A DNA stretch of 64,000 bases from Clostridiaceae bacterium. Its GTDB lineage: Bacteria; Bacillota; Clostridia; DSM-8532. Position numbers and translations under genes: made by a program. Below, one piece after another: positions 57,968-64,000 of this stretch. Location: contig JAAYLX010000027.1 of NCBI GenBank assembly GCA_012521705.1, forward strand, positions 81,582 through 145,581. Reading direction: 5' to 3'. The first letter of the stretch is position 1. Every line of letters starts with the position of its first letter. The notes under the pieces are model-generated. The model saw only the letters and a program-made list of their open reading frames with translations, made no database searches and was not told where the DNA came from.

Positions 57968-59668
57968 TTACAGCTTAAAGTCGGAGAGCAGTCCGTCAAG
58001 GTTTTCAGCAAGATCCGACAGTTCATGGGCTGAGGCTGTAACTTCCTCAGCGCTTGCGGTCTGTTCCTCTATTACAGCGGATATGTTCTGGCTTGCATTT
58101 GCATTATTGTTTGCTATTGAAGCAATTTCCGCCATGCTTCTGTTGATTTCCTCAATCTTGGAAATAAGCTCTGACAAATCCTTTGAAATCTGTTCGATGT
58201 CCTTGTTAACAACAACATTCTTGTCTTTTATGCTGTTGAAGAATTCCATTGCCTTATGTGCGTTGGTATTCCCCTGAACTATCAGCTTCTTACTGTCATC
58301 AAAGCGCTCAGTTACTATGCCTGATTGCTTCTGAACCTCGACAATCAACTCACCGATTTCCAATGCAGATGCGGTTGTCTCGTCCGCCAGGCTCTTAATT
58401 TCACTTGCCACCACAGCGAATCCTCTTCCGGCTTCTCCGGCTCTTGCAGCCTCAATTGAAGCATTCAGGGCAAGAAGATTTGTTTGGGCAGATATTGCTT
58501 TTACAGCATTCAGTATTTCATTCATCTTGCCGGTATTTTCGTTCAACTGCTGCATCGAAGCAGCTGCTTCTTCTATTTGAGCTATAGTCAGCTCCAACTG
58601 TTTCAGGAAGCTGCTTATGTATTCGCTGCCCTCACCGGCAAGCTTCACTGAATCATTGGCTTTCTGAAGAATCTGCATTGAACTGTGCCGTATTCCTTCA
58701 GAAGTGTGATACATGGCATCAACTTCTGTGACGATTTTTGTGGTTTCATTATACTGTGTTGAAATATCCGAAGCCATTTCCACCATTGTTGCAGAAATTT
58801 CCTGATTGGCACTGCTGTTCTGCACCGTTATTTCAGACAGTTGGGATGAAGCTCTGCGCATTTTCCTGCTGGCCTCGGCAACCTGAGCGATGACCTTTTT
58901 AAGGTTATTGGTCATGGCGTTAAACATTCTTGCCATTTCACCAATTTCGTCATTGGTGGCAATCGCCAGTGCTTCCCCGTCCAGCCTGCCCTGAGCTATT
59001 TCAACTGCCCGATCTCTGATACTGTTTATAGGCCCGGCAATATTTTTAATAACTTTTCTGAGGTACAGTAAGCAGAAGACCAGTATGCCGGCAAAAGCTC
59101 CCAAACTGATTGTTATAGCCAGCCTGAATCCAACTTCAATTTTTTCCTTGAGAGCCTCACTCTGCTTTACCTCAAAAAGTATGAATTCCTGTGTGCTTTC
59201 CTTGAGGAATTCCTCAATTTTTCTAACCTGATTAACGCTGTCAGCGGATTCGGACAGCTTGTTTACAGCAAAGCCCGCCTCCGCCTCTTCAGCGTTCTTA
59301 AGCAGTGACTCAGCCTGCTTTTGAATAACCTCAAACAGCGACCTGCTTTCCTCAGTCTGCAGTCTACCGGAAATATATTCAATTGTTTCCGCTATCCTGC
59401 TTTGAGCTTCCTTATGAGTGGACTCCTCAGGCTTCAGCTTCCCGACCAGAATGTCCCTGAGCTGGATCCCGATGTTTCCGGCATGCTCATTGATATTGTT
59501 CGCGGCAATAATAGTGTTCAGAATGTCGTTGTACTGATTGTTATAGTCAACAGACACTTTAATCATGTAAAAGTTTAAGCCGCTAAAAAGCAAGAGCATG
59601 ATAATAAAAGGAAGCAATATTTTAGTTTTAAATGAAGATCGTTGATTATTGCCTTTACGTTTCGACAT
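57968..59668 (-). CDS. Methyl-accepting chemotaxis protein with 4HB-type sensor
   Basis: Chemoreceptor of 566 aa starting [16 protein letters not shown] at 59668, with GGAGGAGAGG upstream. The first membrane helix (about 20-38) is followed by an all-helical extracellular domain (four-helix-bundle type, about 40-185) instead of Cache, then a second helix (about 190-212), HAMP, and the coiled coil with tip [19 protein letters not shown] near residue 400. It lies 45 bp downstream of the transketolase operon on the same strand and may be partly co-transcribed. Confidence 0.93.
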   Translation of the reverse strand: MSKRKGNNQRSSFKTKILLPFIIMLLLFSGLNFYMIKVSVDYNNQYNDILNTIIAANNINEHAGNIGIQLRDILVGKLKPEESTHKEAQSRIAETIEYISGRLQTEESRSLFEVIQKQAESLLKNAEEAEAGFAVNKLSESADSVNQVRKIEEFLKESTQEFILFEVKQSEALKEKIEVGFRLAITISLGAFAGILVFCLLYLRKVIKNIAGPINSIRDRAVEIAQGRLDGEALAIATNDEIGEMARMFNAMTNNLKKVIAQVAEASRKMRRASSQLSEITVQNSSANQEISATMVEMASDISTQYNETTKIVTEVDAMYHTSEGIRHSSMQILQKANDSVKLAGEGSEYISSFLKQLELTIAQIEEAAASMQQLNENTGKMNEILNAVKAISAQTNLLALNASIEAARAGEAGRGFAVVASEIKSLADETTASALEIGELIVEVQKQSGIVTERFDDSKKLIVQGNTNAHKAMEFFNSIKDKNVVVNKDIEQISKDLSELISKIEEINRSMAEIASIANNNANASQNISAVIEEQTASAEEVTASAHELSDLAENLDGLLSDFKL

Positions 59669-59713
59669 AAACCTCTCCTCCAAATTGCTGGTTTGGAGTA
59701 TCTTCAGGTCGCA

Positions 59714-60688
59714 TCATGATGTCTTCTTTCTATGCAGCGCCTTTTGCACTTTCTCTACGATATTGTCTGCAGTCAGTCCGAACCTTTCCCTCAGGTAATT
59801 CTCAGGTCCAACTTCTCCGAATAAATCTTGCACGCCGACTCTTTCAAGGGGTGCAGGACAGTTCTCAGAAAGCACTTCCGCCACAGCTGAACCCAAACCA
59901 TTGATAATATTGTGATTCTCAGCGGTAACAATTGCACCGGTTTCTTTTGCTGCAGCTATTATTGCTTCCTTGTCTATTGGCTTAAGTGTAAACATATTAA
60001 GAACTCTGACTGAAATACCCTGATCCTGAAGTTTTTTGGCAGCCTTCAGAGCCTCCTCAACCATAATTCCAGTAGCTATAATTGTTGCATCATTTCCGTC
60101 TCTGAGCTTAACAGCTTTTCCAATTTCAAAGCTGGAGCCCTCTTCATATATTTTAACGGCATTTTTCCTTAACAACCTTATATAGAATATACCATACATA
60201 CCTGCGGTCTGTCTGACCAAATCCTTGAGCATTACAGTATCTACAGGTTCAAGTATTGTAATCTCAGGTATGTTTCTCATAATACCCATATCCTCAAAAG
60301 GCATGTGGGTACCGCCGTTATAGGCTGCTGTAACTCCAGGGTCACTTCCAATAATTCTTACATTCAGCTTTGCGTAAGCGCAGGACATGAATACCTGGTC
60401 AAAGCATCTCCTGGTTGCGAAAGGACCAAAGGAATGAGCAAAAGGAATCTTTCCAGTTGCGGAAAGTCCGGCAGCTATACCCATCATATTGGCTTCCTGT
60501 ATACCTACGTTGAAAGTACGTTCAGGATATGCCTTCCAGAAGGGTACCATGCCCATGGAACTCATAAGGTCTGCATCAAGCGCAACGATATTGCTGTTTT
60601 TCTCAGCCAGTTCCATTAAGGTCTGACAGTATGCATCCCTCATGGCTGTTGTTTCTTTTACATTTTCAGTTGCCAATATTACCTTCAT
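59714..60688 (-). CDS. Transketolase, C-terminal (pyrimidine-binding) subunit
   Basis: Second subunit of a split transketolase, 324 aa, carrying the TPP pyrimidine-binding domain (ATENVKETTAMRDAYCQTL, VGIQEANMMGIAAGLSATG with the catalytic Glu) and the C-terminal transketolase domain (VLNMFTLKPIDKEAI). It moves two-carbon units between sugar phosphates. Its gene overlaps the N-subunit gene by 4 nt (ATGA). Split transketolases are common in clostridia and archaea. An alternative is a DXS-like or sugar-modifying relative, but the pairing with GAPDH and PGK genes favours central metabolism. Confidence 0.9.
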   Translation of the reverse strand: MKVILATENVKETTAMRDAYCQTLMELAEKNSNIVALDADLMSSMGMVPFWKAYPERTFNVGIQEANMMGIAAGLSATGKIPFAHSFGPFATRRCFDQVFMSCAYAKLNVRIIGSDPGVTAAYNGGTHMPFEDMGIMRNIPEITILEPVDTVMLKDLVRQTAGMYGIFYIRLLRKNAVKIYEEGSSFEIGKAVKLRDGNDATIIATGIMVEEALKAAKKLQDQGISVRVLNMFTLKPIDKEAIIAAAKETGAIVTAENHNIINGLGSAVAEVLSENCPAPLERVGVQDLFGEVGPENYLRERFGLTADNIVEKVQKALHRKKTS

Positions 60689-61521
60689 AGTTCCATCACC
60701 TTCCGCTCTAACTCTTTAATCACCATGTCAGCCTTTTCAGGATCAACAACCATATGGTGATTTGACGCTGCATTCTCTGCGAAGCTGCAGCCTTTACCCT
60801 TAACAGTATCCAGTACTATCATGGAAGGCTTTCCTTTTACCTCTTTTGCAGCCATAATTGCATTGTAAACCTGCTCTACGTCTGCTCCGTCGACTCTTAC
60901 CGCGTGCCAGCCGAAGCTCTTGAATTTTTCAACCAGATCGCCAAGGTCATTGACATCCCTGGTATATCCGTCCAGCTGCTTCTTGTTGTCATCTACAAAA
61001 GCGATAAGATTATCCAGCTTCTGATGGGCGGCATACAAAGCGCCTTCCCATACCTGGCCTTCATCACATTCTCCGTCGCCGATTATAAGGTAAACATAGT
61101 TGTTTCTCTTGTCCAAACGGTTTCCGAGAGCAACACCTATGGCAGTGGACACACCCTGTCCCAGTGAACCGGTTGTCATATCTATACCAGGTGTCTTGTT
61201 TCTGTCACAGTGGCTTGGAAGGTTTGTTCCGGGCTTGTTAAGCGTTAAAAGCTGCTCCTTTGGGAAGAAGCCTTTCAGGGCAAGGGTCGCATAAACTGCA
61301 GGACCTGCGTGACCCTTGGACACTACAAGCCAGTCCCTGTCCTCCCAGCGAGGGTTGCTCGGATCAACGTTCATTACGGCGCCATACAGAACAGCAAGGG
61401 TGTCAGCTATTGACATAGCACCGCCCACATGTCCGAAGCCCAATTCCTTGAACTCCTTCATGGTTTCAAGCCTTATCTCGGCCGCAAACCTTTCCAGATC
61501 TTTTCTCATTTTTTCGTTCAT
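60685..61521 (-). CDS. Transketolase, N-terminal (diphosphate-binding) subunit
   Basis: First subunit of the split enzyme, 278 aa. It binds the TPP diphosphate and metal: GHVGGAMSIADTLAVLYG, DWLVVSKGHAGPAVYA, and the GDGECDEGQVWEGALYAAHQ segment followed by DNNK-like DDNKKQLDG. The ATG at 61521 is directly upstream of the C-terminal subunit with overlapping codons, and 20 bp after the PGK gene. The two subunits should form a heterotetramer equivalent to full-length transketolase. Confidence 0.92.
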   Translation of the reverse strand: MNEKMRKDLERFAAEIRLETMKEFKELGFGHVGGAMSIADTLAVLYGAVMNVDPSNPRWEDRDWLVVSKGHAGPAVYATLALKGFFPKEQLLTLNKPGTNLPSHCDRNKTPGIDMTTGSLGQGVSTAIGVALGNRLDKRNNYVYLIIGDGECDEGQVWEGALYAAHQKLDNLIAFVDDNKKQLDGYTRDVNDLGDLVEKFKSFGWHAVRVDGADVEQVYNAIMAAKEVKGKPSMIVLDTVKGKGCSFAENAASNHHMVVDPEKADMVIKELERKVMEL

Positions 61522-61541
61522 AATATCACTTCACTCTACTT

Positions 61542-62810
61542 CTACTTTGTAATGTTTTTGGTATAAGCTTTCTCCATGGCCTCTATCAACGGCAGTTTCT
61601 TTCCTGAGAGGAATCTTACCATTGCACCACCGGCTGTACATACATAGCTGATTTTGCTGAGGTCTATGAAACGGGATGCAGCGCTGACTGTATCTCCGCC
61701 ACCGATTACAGAATATCCGGGAGCTTCTGCGATTGCATTCCAGATTTCTTTGGTTCCCTTTTCAAACAGCTTGTTTTCATATACACCGGCGGGGCCGTTT
61801 ACAAAAATGGTTCCTGCATTTAAGAGTATCTCTCTGTATTTGGCAATAGTCTTTTCACCAATATCCATATACATTTCTTCTGCGGGGAGCTGATCCGCTG
61901 AAATCTCCACTCTTTCCCCGACCTTCTCATAGGCCAGATCCAGAGGCACTTCAATCTTATCGGGATAGTCCCTCAGATATTCCTTTGCAGGCTCAACAAA
62001 CAGATGGAGCTCCCTGTCTGTCAGGAACTTTTCCTTTTTGCTTCCCAACTTCTTGCCCATAGCCCACAGCATAATCTCTCCGGTTATACCGCATGCCAGA
62101 ATCTTGTCGGCAGTGCCGTTTTCCAGTACCTGCTTCATCATTCCGAATGCATCGGATATTTTTGCGCCTCCAAGAACAAATACTGACGGTTTCACAGGCG
62201 CCTTCATAACCTTTGTCAATGCGCTGTATTCCTCCATGAGCTGTCTTCCGCCGGCAGTGGGCAGAAGTTCCTGGAAGGCTACCATTGATGGGGCATTCCT
62301 GTGGGCAGCCGCAAAGGCATCATTTACATAGTAGTCAAATAGTGGCGCAAGACTTCTTATTAGGTAGGTATTTAACATTTCTTCGGCTTTCAGCTTAACG
62401 GCATTTTCAAATGTCGATATCTCCTCACAAAGATATCGTAAATTTCCTAAGAGGATTGCTTCTCCGGGCCGGAGGGCTTTGACAGCCTCCTGAGCAGCCG
62501 GCCCGCAAACATCGTCAATATACTTAACTTCCCTGCCCAGATATTGAGACAGCTTTTCAGCATGCTCATTCATGGGAATGAGGTTTTGATAATCAAGGGT
62601 ATCTCCTTGGTGGGCAATAATTGCGAGTCTTGCGCCTTTATCAAGAATATCCCTTATAGTAGGGATAGTTGCTTTTATTCTGTTATCATTGACGATTTTC
62701 TTTGTCACCGGATCAATGGGTGAGTTAATATCCGGTCTTAACAGCACCCATTTTCCGGAAAAATCAAATTCGTCAATTGAGCGTATTTTTACAGCATTGT
62801 TTACTTCCAT
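61542..62810 (-). CDS. pgk: Archaeal-like phosphoglycerate kinase
   Basis: A 422-aa PGK that aligns with archaeal enzymes (VLLRPDINSPID, VNDAFAAAHRNAPSM, LGGAKISDAF, MDIGEKTIAKYREIL) and not with the typical bacterial form. Relative to the archaeal pattern, the His of the substrate loop is kept but the basic residue is replaced by acidic (HQGDT for HQGKP/HQSRP), LEN is LGN, and the GGGH nucleotide loop is GGGDT. Catalysis may therefore be altered. It overlaps the upstream GAPDH gene by 10 nt, and archaeal-type GAPDH and PGK are functional partners. Confidence 0.9.
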   Translation of the reverse strand: MEVNNAVKIRSIDEFDFSGKWVLLRPDINSPIDPVTKKIVNDNRIKATIPTIRDILDKGARLAIIAHQGDTLDYQNLIPMNEHAEKLSQYLGREVKYIDDVCGPAAQEAVKALRPGEAILLGNLRYLCEEISTFENAVKLKAEEMLNTYLIRSLAPLFDYYVNDAFAAAHRNAPSMVAFQELLPTAGGRQLMEEYSALTKVMKAPVKPSVFVLGGAKISDAFGMMKQVLENGTADKILACGITGEIMLWAMGKKLGSKKEKFLTDRELHLFVEPAKEYLRDYPDKIEVPLDLAYEKVGERVEISADQLPAEEMYMDIGEKTIAKYREILLNAGTIFVNGPAGVYENKLFEKGTKEIWNAIAEAPGYSVIGGGDTVSAASRFIDLSKISYVCTAGGAMVRFLSGKKLPLIEAMEKAYTKNITK

Positions 62811-63823
62811 TTTCCCAACCCCAAGTATTTATTGGTTTCTGCAACAGCCTTGAGTCTGTCAGTTTCCATTTCCATACATGCTCTTACAGCGTCCATTGTT
62901 TCAGGAATGGTTACTGCTTCCTGGGGTATATTAATTGCGTACATGATGTCGTCGCCGGACTCAACTATTGATTCTTCCCAAACAGCGATTTCATACATGT
63001 CTCCTCTCGGATTTCCGAGATCTCTTGCATATCTGAACAGTGAAGCATTGCCAAGGAATCCGTCTGCCAGTCTAACAACTCTGATTCTGTCATGGGATTT
63101 GAATGCTTCAAGAGCCATTTCCTTTGTAATCTTCTTCTTACCTTTAGCTACAACGGTGATAATGTGGCCATGTGTAACAGGTGTGTGAATTAATATTCCG
63201 GTAGCTTCTATATGAGGCATAATTGTCATAAGGTCAACTGCCTGATGACTGGGAGCCTTGTCAACCTGGAGAGCGTTTGTAAGACCTCTGTGATAATCGC
63301 CAGGGTCAGCAACACGTCTTACGATTGTTATAGCAACCTTTTCGATTCCATACAGTCTGTCAAGGCAGTCAACTGATCTGATAAGACCTGTTGTGTTACA
63401 TGATGTAAGTTTTAAGAACTGCTTGCCAAGACCTTTTTCATAGTTTGCATATCCATGGAAGAATACGTCAGCAACGCTGTTCTTTTCTCCGCCCTGGAAT
63501 ATAGCCTTCTTGTTGTATTTTGCGTAAAGCTCTTTGTTTTTAGCACCTACGCCGGCACTGGTAGCATCCAGAATAACATCGCACTTCTGGATCATGTCTT
63601 CAAGAGTACCTGATACGGGAATGTTGAGTTCTTCAAAAGCCTTCGCATTATCAGGATTTGCAAGGTACAAATTGTAGGGCATCCCTTTTTCTTTGAGAGC
63701 TCTTATAGCTAAAGTGGGAGCTACGTCAGCAACACCTACAAGCTCCATATCCTTCTGTTTTGCAACACCATCAGCAAGACGCTGACCTATTACGCCGTAA
63801 CCGGCAACACCAACTTTAATCAT
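62801..63823 (-). CDS. Type II (archaeal-type) glyceraldehyde-3-phosphate dehydrogenase
   Basis: A 340-aa phosphorylating GAPDH of the archaeal class, which is nearly unrelated in sequence to bacterial GapA. The N-terminal dinucleotide motif is GYGVIGQRLADGV (9-21) with GVADVAPT, and the catalytic cysteine is Cys142 in SCNTTGL. GGAGGAGG lies 9 nt before the ATG. It is the first glycolytic gene in an operon with the archaeal-like PGK and the split transketolase. Coenzyme preference is not clear from sequence. Lateral transfer from archaea or an ancient clostridial lineage is likely; presumably the usual gapA exists elsewhere. Confidence 0.93.
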   Translation of the reverse strand: MIKVGVAGYGVIGQRLADGVAKQKDMELVGVADVAPTLAIRALKEKGMPYNLYLANPDNAKAFEELNIPVSGTLEDMIQKCDVILDATSAGVGAKNKELYAKYNKKAIFQGGEKNSVADVFFHGYANYEKGLGKQFLKLTSCNTTGLIRSVDCLDRLYGIEKVAITIVRRVADPGDYHRGLTNALQVDKAPSHQAVDLMTIMPHIEATGILIHTPVTHGHIITVVAKGKKKITKEMALEAFKSHDRIRVVRLADGFLGNASLFRYARDLGNPRGDMYEIAVWEESIVESGDDIMYAINIPQEAVTIPETMDAVRACMEMETDRLKAVAETNKYLGLGKWK

Positions 63824-63845
63824 TTTTCATTCCTCCTCCGAATTG

Positions 63846-64000
63846 TTATTCTTCCAAACAAGGCAAAGTTGAACCCCCGTAGGGCATCACAATAATTTTT
63901 GCATTGTTTCCGGCTGCTTTTATTGCTTCATCAATTGCTTGTTTAATATCTTTGTAAGGTTCCAGGAAAATACTCCTTACAAAGTCATCATCAAGGTCGG
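63846..64000 (-). CDS. C-terminal fragment of a probable LarA/DUF2088-family protein
   Basis: The minus-strand frame is open to the right edge and ends at TAA at 63846. It reads DLDDDFVRSIFLEPYKDIKQ, then AAGNNAKIIVMPYGGSTLPC and LEE. The ALEEAxxxAGxxAKVxVxPYGxxTLP pattern is like the C-terminus of nickel-pincer lactate racemase homologs. Only 51 residues are visible, so the call is tentative. It lies 22 bp before the GAPDH gene and appears to be part of the same operon. Confidence 0.5.
   Translation of the reverse strand, partial: DLDDDFVRSIFLEPYKDIKQAIDEAIKAAGNNAKIIVMPYGGSTLPCLEE

Overview
The window looks like a chromosomal segment of a low-GC, anaerobic, motile Firmicute of the cellulolytic-clostridia type. 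The evidence is clostridial ribosome-binding sites (AGGAGG/GGGAGG), A/T-rich intergenic regions, abundant methyl-accepting chemotaxis proteins, ferredoxin-like electron-transfer modules, a type III glutamine synthetase and ANTAR-family nitrogen regulators. The arrangement of split glutamate synthase modules, ANTAR proteins and glutamine synthetases resembles, from memory, Acetivibrio (Clostridium) thermocellus and its relatives; the species itself cannot be fixed from the sequence. There is no prophage, insertion sequence or CRISPR array.

Layout. 1-5.0 kb: two chemotaxis receptors (the first cut by the window edge) flanking an alpha/beta hydrolase. 5.5-7.1 kb: hisH and hisF. 7.1-26 kb: a large nitrogen-assimilation block. 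On the minus strand, from a strong promoter near 21.28 kb, run the glutamate synthase modules, a 4Fe-4S protein, an FAD oxidoreductase, an ANTAR regulator, carA, dapF, pyrG and dapL; glnA plus a second ANTAR regulator and then gdhA follow from their own promoters. On the plus strand sit asnA and glnN (GSIII), and on the minus strand ammonia-dependent nadE. 26-34 kb: small metabolic genes, a PadR/DUF1700/short-chain-dehydrogenase operon and an FtsX-type ABC transporter. 34-37.6 kb: a VanRS-like two-component system next to a D,D-carboxypeptidase gene, then a decayed response-regulator fragment. 37.6-46.9 kb: tRNA-Leu, glycerate kinase and the pyrimidine operon pyrB-pyrC-pyrF-carA-carB behind an attenuator. 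47-51.5 kb: small accessory genes including an internally deleted rtcB. 51.6-59.7 kb: two more chemotaxis receptors, a TetR regulator, a hybrid histidine kinase and a LacI regulator. 59.7-64 kb: an operon with an archaeal-type (type II) GAPDH, an archaeal-like phosphoglycerate kinase and a two-subunit transketolase, preceded by the end of a probable LarA-family gene.

The most interesting signal is regulatory. Three transcripts (glutamate synthase, asnA-glnN, nadE) appear to begin with the same small hairpin, a 5-6 bp stem closing a hexaloop AAAGGC or AAAGGU. In each, the loop and 3' arm are also the 5' arm of an intrinsic terminator. A hexaloop with A at position 1 and G at position 4 is the recognition signature of ANTAR RNA-binding antiterminators, and two ANTAR paralogs of identical length (189 aa) are encoded in the same block. 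The window therefore seems to carry a self-contained antitermination circuit linking ammonia and glutamine assimilation, asparagine synthesis and NAD synthesis. I could not find the second hexaloop hairpin usual for characterised ANTAR targets, so this may be a variant architecture.

Other points of note are two carA paralogs with complementary lesions (one has a frameshift in a G-run near its C-terminus, the other lacks the catalytic cysteine), a VanRS pair without vanHAX, three decaying genes, and the archaeal-type GAPDH/PGK cluster with a PGK that has lost part of its substrate basic patch.
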